Shown here: one piece after another, positions 26,271 to 34,864 of the stretch | Layout: each line of letters begins with the position of its first letter | How positions within the stretch are numbered: the stretch's first letter is position 1 | NCBI GenBank assembly: GCA_018649725.1 | Contig: JABIHH010000034.1 | Location: forward strand, 1 to 40,603 | Direction of reading: 5' to 3' | Origin: Rhodospirillaceae bacterium | GTDB taxonomy: Bacteria; Pseudomonadota; Alphaproteobacteria; Rhodospirillales; UBA2165 | Length of the DNA: 40,603 nt | Notes under the pieces: model-generated | Told to the model about the DNA's origin: nothing | Database searches by the model: none | Seen by the model: only the letters and a program-made list of their open reading frames with translations | Made by a program: the position numbers and the translations under genes

Positions 26271-27395
26271 TTATTTTTTTAGCATATTTTGTTTTTTGAG
26301 ATATTGATACAAATGTCTGCCTGCGACAACCTGCCCGTCATTGTTTAAATGAGTATCCAGCGGAATAAATAAGTCTCGCTTTGCCGACATGAGGGCCGGC
26401 AGTATATCAAAATGCCGCAATCCGTTAGCGCGCATCATACCCGATATTTTTTTCTGCAAAGCCGTTTCGCCAATCAAATCCGATCCGGTTTTGACACCCA
26501 ATCTGTCAAAGTATTTCTGATCTGCAGCCGAGACCTGAAGACGAATAGGAATGGTGATAAAGACGATTGGGATGCCGCGCTTTTTGGCAAACTCATCCAG
26601 GCGCTTGAGCATAATAAACAGCGCATCAACATGAGCGCCAGCGGAACTCGCTGGATTTTGCAATATCAAATCTCGATAGCGGTTCGGCTGGATCAAGCCA
26701 TTGACCAAATCCCACGGATTGATCGCATCGCTTTCGGCTAATTTAATTATTTCAGCATCGGTTTTCTTGAGGCGTGCGGCCAGAGTTTGGTCGGAAATAT
26801 GATATTTCTTCTGTGTTATCGCCAATGCATGGTGGTATTGGCCGCTGCGCAGCGCCGGGATATAGCCTTTTAGAAGCCGGAAACTATAGTTCAGCAATCT
26901 AGAGCGTTTTTTGATCCCTTCTTTCAATCCGATATCAAAACCTACGCCAACTTTATTTAGTGGCGGCAGCACCTTGGAGGGTATGTCATTACCAAGATAA
27001 AGCCCGACCGTTATCAAATCGGGTTTGAGGACATCAATATATTGCCGGGCAACACCTTCATAAAAACCTAAGTCGACCCCGGGTCGGCTAAGATTTACAA
27101 CTTCAACGGCTTGGCTGGCCTGATTGGCCATTTTTTCCATAACCCTGAGATAATTTTTTCCCTGGCCATCGCGATAAATCGTATAGGAATCGCCGAGGCC
27201 TAATATTCGTAAAGTCCCCGTGGACTTCTTAGGCGTTTGGCGCACGCGCTCCGCAACCGATTTGACGCTCGCCCAGCCCAGCCGGTCGCTGAGCGGGGAG
27301 GCTCTAAATATCCATTCCATTGCAGCGAAACAAAGAACCAGGACGACGACCATCAAAGTCCAATTAATCAGGCGCTGGCGCGTTACCATATTCAT
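26271..27395 (-). CDS. Membrane-anchored SGNH/GDSL-like hydrolase
   Basis: About 374 residues from the ATG at 27395; an in-frame TTG at 27461 would add 22 residues and the start is not settled. A single N-terminal membrane helix (LINWTLMVVVLVLCFAAMEW) anchors it, with the rest periplasmic. SGNH blocks are visible: block I GLGDSYT with the nucleophile serine, a block II-like glycine in NLSRPGVDLGFYEG, block III GLYLGNDI, and the C-terminal catalytic pair in DTHLNNDGQ (Asp and His). It is therefore a likely active esterase or acyl-transfer enzyme, related to the AlgX/AlgJ or wall-modifying SGNH type. It is followed by an anchored DctP-like protein in the same operon, a pairing I have not met. 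Confidence 0.8.
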   Translation of the reverse strand: MNMVTRQRLINWTLMVVVLVLCFAAMEWIFRASPLSDRLGWASVKSVAERVRQTPKKSTGTLRILGLGDSYTIYRDGQGKNYLRVMEKMANQASQAVEVVNLSRPGVDLGFYEGVARQYIDVLKPDLITVGLYLGNDIPSKVLPPLNKVGVGFDIGLKEGIKKRSRLLNYSFRLLKGYIPALRSGQYHHALAITQKKYHISDQTLAARLKKTDAEIIKLAESDAINPWDLVNGLIQPNRYRDLILQNPASSAGAHVDALFIMLKRLDEFAKKRGIPIVFITIPIRLQVSAADQKYFDRLGVKTGSDLIGETALQKKISGMMRANGLRHFDILPALMSAKRDLFIPLDTHLNNDGQVVAGRHLYQYLKKQNMLKK

Positions 27396-27547
27396 CGGTG
27401 CAATAAGCCCGAACTTGTTAACGGGGTCAATGCTGGCGGCGGGTGAAGGTCTGGTTGCCAAGGCGCTTTATCCGCGCCTATAATTAGTTGTTTTCAATAG
27501 ACCTATTGAAGAACGAAAGAGATCCAAGTCAGAGAGTGGAGGATTAT

Positions 27548-28813
27548 TTGAGCAATTACCCCGTAAATGAACCAATCCGTTTAACGCTTGAAAATCAGCC
27601 AAGTCAGGAAGGCCGTTTTGCTGATATTGGTGATGCCCATCGCGAAGACGATGAGATCTGCGGATTTGATATTCTCGAAAATTTTGAACGCTTTAATCAG
27701 GCCAATGATATCTACACGCGGGGTCAATGGGATTCCCGGATACGGTCGGAGAAGGTCCTCAATTGGTTTAAGGGCATGTTTACGCCGGGTATCGGTGTGA
27801 AAAAAAGCGAAGGCTATTCGGCGCGCGATTTTGCCTTGAAGAATGCCGGCTGGATGGCGACAAATCTAATAATTCAGCGCAATCGCCGCGCTGATAGAAC
27901 GGACGGTTTCCTTGACTACATCCAGGAATTTTGCCCGCCTGCTGAACAAAAAATGGAAATCGACTCCATCGAGCAGATGACAGCAGAGGTTAAACATGCC
28001 TGCCGTACATTTGGCGCCAGTGATGTCGGTATTACGGCTTATGATCCACGCTGGCATTATACCAAGAATTTCTCCGCTAAAACTTTGGCGGAGAAAGATT
28101 ACGGCATCCCAGAAGATTTGCCGAACGTGATTGTCGTGTTGACCGAGATGGACCATGACGCCATTCGCACTTACCCCTCGGCGACCGCTGGTTTTGCGAC
28201 CGGCAGTGGATATTCGCATGATTGTGCGATGACATTGTCGATCGCCACCTATATTCAAAATATGGGCTACCGCGCCGTTGCGACAGTAAATGATACGTCA
28301 CAAGGCATTCCCTACGCCATTCAAGCTGGATTGGGTGAATATGGCCGGAGCGGTTTGTTGATCCATCCCGAGTTTGGCCCCCGCATGCGGATTGGCCGCA
28401 TCCATACGGACCTACCGATGAACCACGACAAGCCAATCAGTTTTGGCGTAAAAGAATTTTGCGAGGTGTGCCGTCGCTGTTCGGATGGCTGCCCGCCAAG
28501 CGCAATCCCGGACGGTCCGCCGCAAGAAGAGATCATCAACCAATCGAATATTGTCGGTATTCGAAAATGGACGGTTGATGCTGAGAAATGTTTTCAGTTT
28601 TGGGTTAATCAGGGAACTGAATGCGGTGTCTGTATGCGTGATTGTCCTTATAACAAAGACCCTGCCAGCCGCCTCGTTCAATTCTATCACAAATTCTGGT
28701 TAAAACTGGCGGCATCCCCCTTTAGGAAACTGGCCTTATGGTTGGATATCAAACTCGGCTTTGGCGGCAGGTTACGGCCCAATGATTACTGGGCAAGTAA
28801 ACTGCGCAAATAA
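27548..28813 (+). CDS. Reductive dehalogenase-like iron-sulfur protein (RdhA/QueG-related)
   Basis: 421 residues from TTG 27548, chosen for the GGAGG ribosome binding site five bases before it; an in-frame TTG at 27488 would add 20 residues. The C-terminal half has the RdhA/QueG segment GLGEYGRSGLLIHPEFGPRMRIGRIHTDLP. Two ferredoxin-like [4Fe-4S] motifs follow: C305-x2-C308-x2-C311-x3-C315 and C348-x10-C359-x2-C362-x3-C366, as in respiratory reductive dehalogenases. There is no twin-arginine signal and no membrane-anchor gene rdhB, so it is a cytoplasmic enzyme, unlike respiratory RdhA. It is also not a plain epoxyqueuosine reductase, given its length and N-terminus. It sits just before an acyl-CoA synthetase gene, suggesting a catabolic role for an aromatic or other carboxylic acid. 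Whether it binds cobalamin is not provable here. Confidence 0.85.
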   Translation: MSNYPVNEPIRLTLENQPSQEGRFADIGDAHREDDEICGFDILENFERFNQANDIYTRGQWDSRIRSEKVLNWFKGMFTPGIGVKKSEGYSARDFALKNAGWMATNLIIQRNRRADRTDGFLDYIQEFCPPAEQKMEIDSIEQMTAEVKHACRTFGASDVGITAYDPRWHYTKNFSAKTLAEKDYGIPEDLPNVIVVLTEMDHDAIRTYPSATAGFATGSGYSHDCAMTLSIATYIQNMGYRAVATVNDTSQGIPYAIQAGLGEYGRSGLLIHPEFGPRMRIGRIHTDLPMNHDKPISFGVKEFCEVCRRCSDGCPPSAIPDGPPQEEIINQSNIVGIRKWTVDAEKCFQFWVNQGTECGVCMRDCPYNKDPASRLVQFYHKFWLKLAASPFRKLALWLDIKLGFGGRLRPNDYWASKLRK

Positions 28814-28835
28814 TATAAAGCAGGGGGAGGGGGCG

Positions 28836-30356
28836 ATGGATAAGCGTACACTTGGCCAGGTTTTAAAAAACAATATCACTCATCACGGCACGAGATTGGC
28901 GGTCATTGAGACAGGCGCCAGCTGGACTTATCAGGAATTTGGTGCCCGAGTTACTAGATTGGCGGCACATCTGAATGATCTTGGACTGGTTCAAGGAGAC
29001 CGTTTCGCGGTTTATGCCAAGAATGGGAGTGCCTATGAGGAACTGCGCTGGGCGGGCTTTATTAGTGGCATTGTTCCGGTTGCGGTCAATTGGCGCTTGG
29101 CACCGCCAGAGATCGAGCATGTGCTGAAAGACTCGGGCTCAGAGATAATCTTTATCGAAGAAGAGTTTAAAGCTGTTTTTGAAGCCCGCCAACTCAGCCA
29201 ATGGCAAGAAGGCTTGCACCAAATCGGCTCAGAATTGGACGGCCATATTGATCGCGCCACGCCCATTGAAATGGCTGAAATCGATCCCGACGCTGATGCG
29301 ATGCTGTTTTATACCGGTGGGACAACCGGGCGCAGCAAGGGTGTGCGGCTGAGCCATTGGAACATTGTTTCCTGTGGCATGGCATTTGGTCTCACAGTTG
29401 GCGCGCGGTCTGACGATGTCTATCTCCATGTCGCGCCGATGTTCCATTCGGCAGATTTACTTGCGACTGCTTGGTTTCTCAATGGAGCCGCGCATTGTTA
29501 TATGCCGGCCTTCTCGCCGGCTGGATTTTTACAAACGATCGCCGAGCATCGGGTGAGCGCGACGGTGACAGTCCCGGCGATGCTTATGGCTGTGGTCGGC
29601 GGATTGGATATGTCGGAGTTCGATGTCTCTTCACTGCGGACACTTATTTACGGTGCCTCGCCAATGGCTTTTGAATGGACCGAGCGGGTGGCCAATGCGT
29701 TTCCAGAGGCGAATTTCCTGAATTGCTATGGACTGACGGAAACGGCACCGGATTTAACGATTTTCGGCGCAGAGGAGTTTCGTGGCGCCATTGAGAGTGG
29801 TGACCGGGAAGGGACGGTGACTTCGGTCGGCAAGCCCAATGTGTTGGTTGATTTGCGGGTTATGGGCGCAGACGGCAAAGAAGTTGCCCCGGGAGAAGTT
29901 GGTGAGCTTTGGGCACGCGGCCCGAATATCATGACAGGTTACCTCAATTTACCTGACGAAACAGAGGGTGCGATAAGTGATGGTTGGTTGCATACCGGTG
30001 ATATGGCGCGGATTGATTCTGAGGGCTATGTCTATTTACTGGATCGATTAAAGGATTTGGTGATTACCGGCGGTGAAAATGTGTACTCATCTGAAGTCGA
30101 AGCGGCCCTCCATCGCCATCCTTTGGTAAGTGAAGCCGCTGTCATCGGACTGCCCGATGATCGTCTCGGCGAAGCTTTGTTCGGCGTTGTTGTTCTAAAA
30201 CCGGAAAGTGACGTTTTTGAAGACGACCTCATCGCTCATTGCCGGGATCTCATCGGCGGCTACAAAATCCCCCGGCGCTATGCTTTTGTCGACGCCCTAC
30301 CCAAAAGCGCCCTCGGTAAAGTTCTGAAAGCAGATTTGAGAAGCGCCTATTCCTAG
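28836..30356 (+). CDS. Acyl-CoA synthetase (AMP-forming, class I adenylate-forming)
   Basis: This 506-residue enzyme activates a carboxylic acid with ATP and CoA. A strong GGGGGAGGGGG ribosome binding site precedes the ATG at 28836. Motifs are the P-loop-like YTGGTTGRSKGV, YGLTETAP for adenylate binding, GWLHTGDMARID with the hinge Asp, then LKDLVITGGENVYSSEVE, and the C-terminal catalytic lysine in LPKSALGKVLKADL. It follows the dehalogenase-like gene by 22 bases and precedes a two-subunit CoA-transferase, so this operon probably moves CoA between acids in a degradation route. The substrate chain cannot be read. Confidence 0.93.
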   Translation: MDKRTLGQVLKNNITHHGTRLAVIETGASWTYQEFGARVTRLAAHLNDLGLVQGDRFAVYAKNGSAYEELRWAGFISGIVPVAVNWRLAPPEIEHVLKDSGSEIIFIEEEFKAVFEARQLSQWQEGLHQIGSELDGHIDRATPIEMAEIDPDADAMLFYTGGTTGRSKGVRLSHWNIVSCGMAFGLTVGARSDDVYLHVAPMFHSADLLATAWFLNGAAHCYMPAFSPAGFLQTIAEHRVSATVTVPAMLMAVVGGLDMSEFDVSSLRTLIYGASPMAFEWTERVANAFPEANFLNCYGLTETAPDLTIFGAEEFRGAIESGDREGTVTSVGKPNVLVDLRVMGADGKEVAPGEVGELWARGPNIMTGYLNLPDETEGAISDGWLHTGDMARIDSEGYVYLLDRLKDLVITGGENVYSSEVEAALHRHPLVSEAAVIGLPDDRLGEALFGVVVLKPESDVFEDDLIAHCRDLIGGYKIPRRYAFVDALPKSALGKVLKADLRSAYS

Positions 30357-30440
30357 ATTTCCCCCCGCGTGCAATTAATTTGTCTTGCGAGAGGGAATTT
30401 GCTAATTGTTCTCAAAACAAAAATCAAATTCACTCATAAT

Positions 30441-31391
30441 ATGCTCACCCTGGGGGATAAGACGATTAACGGCGATAAATTATGTAGCCTTGCGGATGCG
30501 ATCCGTGATTTGGTGCCGGATGGCTCCAGCATTGTGCTCGGGGCGGCGCTTGAAAACGCGATCCCTTTTGCCGCCACGCATGAGCTGATCCGCCAAGGCA
30601 AACGCAATCTTAATATGATCGCACCAATTTCCGATATCTCAACCGATATGATGATTGGTGCGGGCTGCGTCACTGAGGTTACAGGTGCCTGGGTTGGCAA
30701 TGTCTCCGGCGGCATGGGGCACAATTTCAGACGCGCGACCGAAAAAGGTGAGCCGCATCAGATTAAGGTCCACGACTATTCCAATTTCTCGATCGGCATG
30801 GCCTTCTTTGCAGGCGCTTATGGCCTGCCTTATGTGCCGCTAAAATCAATCCTGGGCTCTGATATTATTAAATCCAACCCGCGGATCAAAATGGCGAATA
30901 ACCCGTTTTCAGATGGCCCAGACCCGGTTGCTTTGGTGCCAGCACTTAAACCTGATGTCGCCTTTTTGGTGGTACAGCGCGCCGACCGGTTCGGTAATTC
31001 CCATATCTGGGGCTCGACCGGCCTGACCCAGGAAGCCTCAATCGCGGCCAATCGAATTATTGTTATCGCCGATGAAGTTGTTGAGCCCGAAGTTATTTCG
31101 TCTGACCCGAGTCGGGTATTGATCCCAGGCTTCGGCGTTAATGCCGTCTGTCATATTCCGGCGGCCAATCATCCGTCGCCGCTGATCGGCAAATGGAAAC
31201 GAGACAATGCCTTTTTCCATCACTACCACAAAGAAACGCGTGAGCCTGAAAACTTTCAGCGTTGGCTGAAGGAATGGGTGCTGGATTTGCCCGACCACGA
31301 AGCTTATCGCACAAAACTTGGCGGGGAACTTGAGGAGCTTCGTATTGAAGGCGAAGCTCTGTCAGCCCCTGCAAATTACGCGGTCGAATAG
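30441..31391 (+). CDS. Class I CoA-transferase, subunit A (glutaconate CoA-transferase-like)
   Basis: About 316 residues; the start at ATG 30441 lacks a good ribosome binding site, and GTG 30369 or TTG 30399 (after AGAGGG) are alternatives. The protein has the alpha-subunit fold of class I (GctA-type) CoA-transferases: DGSSIVLGAALENAIPFAATHELI near the N-terminus, then the loop with GAGCVTEVTGAWVGN, and ADRFGNSHIWGS near the centre. It forms a heterodimer with the next gene, starting twelve bases downstream. Class I enzymes shuttle CoA between acids through a glutamyl-CoA intermediate on the beta subunit. Relatives also include IpdA of steroid-ring degradation, which is a hydrolase; the beta-subunit residues argue for a transferase here. 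Confidence 0.85.
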   Translation: MLTLGDKTINGDKLCSLADAIRDLVPDGSSIVLGAALENAIPFAATHELIRQGKRNLNMIAPISDISTDMMIGAGCVTEVTGAWVGNVSGGMGHNFRRATEKGEPHQIKVHDYSNFSIGMAFFAGAYGLPYVPLKSILGSDIIKSNPRIKMANNPFSDGPDPVALVPALKPDVAFLVVQRADRFGNSHIWGSTGLTQEASIAANRIIVIADEVVEPEVISSDPSRVLIPGFGVNAVCHIPAANHPSPLIGKWKRDNAFFHHYHKETREPENFQRWLKEWVLDLPDHEAYRTKLGGELEELRIEGEALSAPANYAVE

Positions 31392-31402
31392 GGGAGAGAA
31401 CC

Positions 31403-32164
31403 ATGCACGATTATTCGACCCAGGAACTTATGATTATCGCAGCGGCTCGCCAGATCAATGACGGCGAGCGGATTTTTGTTGGCATGCGCCTGCCAATCAC
31501 GGCCTATGGCGTGGCCCGATTAACCCATGCGCCAAATGCCGTTGGCCTGTTTGAAAGCGGCGTGTCTCGCTATGAGCCGGCCGAAGACATGCTCTACACA
31601 ATGTGTGACGGCCCCAATCAGTTGGGTGCCGCCTGGACGACCGGGCTCATTCAAATAATGGGTTTGCTCAGCGGCGGGCGGGTTCATGCGGGCTTTGTCG
31701 GCGGTGCGGAAATCGATCGCTTCGCAAATATCAACACGTCTTACATTGGCGATTATGAAAACCCAACGACCAAGCTGCCGGGCTCCGGCGGCGCACCCGA
31801 TATTGCGGCAATGGCTGAACGGCTGATTATCATCATCAATCACCAAAAACATCGGCTGGTCGAGAAGGTTGATTATATTACCTCCCCTGGATTTTTGACC
31901 GGCGGCGATGCGCGTAAAGAAGCTGGTTTACCCGGCGGTGGACCGTCAGTGGTGATCACCGACCGCGCGATCTTGCGGCCCTATGGACCTGAAAACGAGC
32001 TCCATCTCGCCTCAGTTCATCCGGGCCATACAGAAGAAGAGATCAAAGAGAACACCGGCTGGGATCTAAAAACCGTGCCCGATCTCGAGGAAACACCATC
32101 GCCCAGTAAAGAAGAACTCGATGCGCTCCATACCATTGACAAAGAGGGCTTCTGGCGGAGCTAG
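31403..32164 (+). CDS. Class I CoA-transferase, subunit B (glutaconate CoA-transferase-like)
   Basis: This 253-residue beta subunit is preceded by a GGGGAGAG ribosome binding site. It has YSTQELMIIAAARQINDGERIFVGMRLP and then GLFESGV, where the Glu aligns with the nucleophile of class I CoA-transferases. KVDYITSPGFLTGGDARKEAGLPGGGPS follows, as usual for GctB-like proteins. In the hydrolase branch (IpdB) that Glu is replaced, so this protein is probably a true transferase. The A/B pair and the acyl-CoA synthetase belong to the same operon on the plus strand. No terminator is visible in the 78-base gap before the MFS gene. Confidence 0.9.
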   Translation: MHDYSTQELMIIAAARQINDGERIFVGMRLPITAYGVARLTHAPNAVGLFESGVSRYEPAEDMLYTMCDGPNQLGAAWTTGLIQIMGLLSGGRVHAGFVGGAEIDRFANINTSYIGDYENPTTKLPGSGGAPDIAAMAERLIIIINHQKHRLVEKVDYITSPGFLTGGDARKEAGLPGGGPSVVITDRAILRPYGPENELHLASVHPGHTEEEIKENTGWDLKTVPDLEETPSPSKEELDALHTIDKEGFWRS

Positions 32165-32242
32165 GGGTGTGATTTTGCTTGCTTAGCGATTGAGATAAGC
32201 AGAGTTTCCTTTCTCGGTATAATTTTATTTTAGAGTCAATTG

Positions 32243-33544
32243 ATGGCGAGTATTCAATCTTTTGGTGGCATCGGTCGCGCCTTGTCACATCGTTATTTTC
32301 GCCGCTATTGGTACGGCATGCTGGTCGCGACGACGGGCATCTGGGCGTATCGAGTTGCGCTGGGTTGGCTGGTTTGGGAGCTGACTAAATCACCGGTATG
32401 GCTGGGCCTGGTCGCTTTCACCGAAATGGTGCCGATGGTTATCATTGGCCCGATTGCCGGTGCGTATGTTGACCGCAAAGGGGTCTTGCGGGTTGGGCGG
32501 TTGGCTCAGGCGGCCTGGGCGCTCGCCGTTGCATCGTTGGCAGCCGTGACATTGAGCGGCGAGGCGACCAAAGAAATTTTGCTAATTTTTGCTGTATTAC
32601 AGGGCTGTATCACGGGTGTAAGTAATCCGGCACATCTGTCTCTGGTAGCGAAATTGGTGCCGCCCGCAGATTTATCGCCAGCGATCGCCCTACAATCGGG
32701 CACCGTTCAAAGTGGTCGCTTTATCGGTCCTGCTTTGGCTGGGTTGATACTCCAGCACTATGATACCGGCTTGGAGCCCCAGCATTACAGCACAGGTCTA
32801 GTATTCGCTCTCGTTGCCATCGGCCTAATATTCTTCACCATTATTTTATTTACGCTCAGAACCATTGAGCCTGAGAAGCTGAGCAGCTCAGCCAAAAGTC
32901 TGACCGGGGATTTTGCGGATGGACTTCGCTACGCTGTCGGAAATTTCCCCATCCGGACGCTGATTGTTTACACCGCGATTACATCGCTGTTGCTCCGCCC
33001 AGCGATCGAGCTGATGCCAGGATTTGCCGATGTTGTGTTTGGCCGGGGTGCTGATGGTTTGGCGTGGTTGCTGGCCATTTTCGGTATCGGCTCACTCGCC
33101 TCGGCACTATGGATCGCCATGCGCGGCGAAACCGCAGGATTGTCCCGAGTGTTTTCTATAAATCTCTTCATTGGGGCAGCCTCATTAATCGCCTTTACCG
33201 CTACTGACAATTTTTGGCTCGCCATTGTCATCGTGGCTGTCTTTGGCTTTAGCTCGACCGCGGTATCAATTTGCAGCCAGACATTGATCCAGCATTTGGT
33301 GGCTGGCCATATGCGGGCCCGCGTGATGGGATTGCTGGGCGTTACTTTCAGGGGTGTCCCGGCTTTAGGCGCGCTTATTCAAGGCTGGGCAGCTTCGTTG
33401 TTTGGCATTAGCGTCGCTGTTGGCGTTGGGGCGGGGTTATGTTTGATCGTCTGGCTGGCTTTCGCCAATATACTACGGCTTCACAACCGATCCGGCGAAA
33501 TGGAACGTCCGGAAAAAAATGAAAACACTAACCAGACTAGCTGA
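32243..33544 (+). CDS. MFS transporter (efflux-type)
   Basis: This 433-residue major-facilitator protein has about twelve membrane helices. It shows the enterobactin-exporter/MFS_3-like pattern: YVDRKGVLRVGRLAQ between helices 2 and 3, GAIAGAYVDRK-type conserved acidic/basic loop, and QSGTVQSGRFIGPALAG in helix 5. The ATG at 32243 directly follows an in-frame TTG; the ATG is preferred. It may export a metabolite linked to the preceding CoA operon, but its promoter context (78-base gap) is ambiguous. It overlaps the convergent REC-PAS gene by eight bases. Confidence 0.88.
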   Translation: MASIQSFGGIGRALSHRYFRRYWYGMLVATTGIWAYRVALGWLVWELTKSPVWLGLVAFTEMVPMVIIGPIAGAYVDRKGVLRVGRLAQAAWALAVASLAAVTLSGEATKEILLIFAVLQGCITGVSNPAHLSLVAKLVPPADLSPAIALQSGTVQSGRFIGPALAGLILQHYDTGLEPQHYSTGLVFALVAIGLIFFTIILFTLRTIEPEKLSSSAKSLTGDFADGLRYAVGNFPIRTLIVYTAITSLLLRPAIELMPGFADVVFGRGADGLAWLLAIFGIGSLASALWIAMRGETAGLSRVFSINLFIGAASLIAFTATDNFWLAIVIVAVFGFSSTAVSICSQTLIQHLVAGHMRARVMGLLGVTFRGVPALGALIQGWAASLFGISVAVGVGAGLCLIVWLAFANILRLHNRSGEMERPEKNENTNQTS

Positions 33545-34799
33545 TTATTTCATATTTCTCCGGCTCACCAAGTTGTTCGGCAAGCTCGTTAATTTCCCTT
33601 TTTAGCTCAATCATTTTGAGCTCTCTGCCGACCGCGACATGATTAAAGACCTCTAATTCCTTCATCTGGTCTTTGAGGTTTTCCTCTGATTTTTTACGCT
33701 CGGTGATGTCATTATAGGTTCGCACATAGCCGCCATCGGCCAAAGCAATATGAGCAATTTCGATGGTGCGGCCATCTGGCAGCGGGCGCTCCCATTGTCC
33801 AACGACATTTTCATCTAAAAGCCTGATGGATTCTTCAATCGAGCTTTCATCGGCACCGATCGATTTAAGATAGGATCTTGTGTAATCCGCAAAGCTTGCG
33901 TGATTCTCGACCGCCTGGCTAAACATTTCCTCAAATAATTTATTGTGAACAACAATTTTTCCGTGGGCGTCTGCCATAACAATCCCATGATCAACATTCT
34001 CTAGGGTAGCCTCGATAATTTCCCGTTGTCTGGCTTGATTGGTCTCAGCCCGTCGCCTGGCGGTGATGTCGGTATAGGTGGAAACCTGTCCGCCGGACTC
34101 AACGGGAACGATGCGAATTTCAATGATAGTTCCATCTGGACGGGTTCGCTCAAGTTGGCGCGTAGTAAAATGGCGCTCAGGATTGGCTAACTCCTGGACA
34201 GTTTCTTCAACATCGACATCTCCATAAAATCCACTTTGGACATTGCAGCGAAAGAAGTCTTCCATCGTATTTCCGACATCGAAACTATCTGGTAGTTCGA
34301 AGAGTTTCTTGAAGTTTGAGTTGAGCGCAATAAAAACGAGATCACTATCGACCATGGATATCCCCTGATCCATATGCTCCAGGCTCGATTCTAATATTTC
34401 ATTTTGATATTTCAGGTTATCGCGAATTTCCTTTAAGGCCAGCTGATTTTGCACCCGCGCTGTCAGCACCGGGGGAGATATAGGCTTGGCGATATAATCT
34501 ACGGCTCCGAGACTAAAGCCTTTTTCCTCATCTTCTTGATTTGTGCGACCGGTTAGGAAGATGACCGGCGTATCCTTCGTATTTGGTTTTCGTTTAAGTT
34601 GTTGGATAATGTCATAGCCATTTAAATCCGGCATAATCACATCCAATAATATGAGATCGAACTCTTGGCCTTGGTCGATGAGTTCCAATGCTTCTCTACC
34701 CGAGAGGGCGGATGAAATGTCAGAACTATCCCCTAAAACTAAAGATATAATTTCATGGGTGATTTTTTCATCATCTATAGCAAGAATGCGTTTCTTCAT
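33537..34799 (-). CDS. Response regulator with two PAS domains and no output domain
   Basis: This 420-residue protein has an N-terminal receiver with acidic pocket AIDDE, phospho-acceptor Asp in LILLDVIMPD (about residue 53) and the conserved Lys in YIAKPIS. Two PAS domains follow, at about 140-250 and 265-370, each containing a GISM/GIVM-type segment and the R-P-DG-T/R closing strand. A C-terminal coiled coil starts near 378 and contains VGRELKMIELKREINEL, a linker normally found before a kinase or GGDEF domain, but the chain ends soon after. There is no output domain, so it may be a phospho-dependent interaction module, or truncated. Its partner could be the histidine kinase at 15550, though that is speculative. 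Confidence 0.88.
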   Translation of the reverse strand: MKKRILAIDDEKITHEIISLVLGDSSDISSALSGREALELIDQGQEFDLILLDVIMPDLNGYDIIQQLKRKPNTKDTPVIFLTGRTNQEDEEKGFSLGAVDYIAKPISPPVLTARVQNQLALKEIRDNLKYQNEILESSLEHMDQGISMVDSDLVFIALNSNFKKLFELPDSFDVGNTMEDFFRCNVQSGFYGDVDVEETVQELANPERHFTTRQLERTRPDGTIIEIRIVPVESGGQVSTYTDITARRRAETNQARQREIIEATLENVDHGIVMADAHGKIVVHNKLFEEMFSQAVENHASFADYTRSYLKSIGADESSIEESIRLLDENVVGQWERPLPDGRTIEIAHIALADGGYVRTYNDITERKKSEENLKDQMKELEVFNHVAVGRELKMIELKREINELAEQLGEPEKYEIIS

Positions 34800-34864
34800 A
34801 CGGAATACAAATCTTCTGCTTATATTTTACTGCGGGGCTTAAGAGAGTAATTTAGTATGCTCGG

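Noticed and set aside
30441-32164. IpdAB, the steroid-ring hydrolase pair, for the CoA-transferase subunits
   Set aside because: The beta subunit keeps the glutamate in GLFESG, which the IpdB branch lacks, and no other steroid-degradation genes are present.
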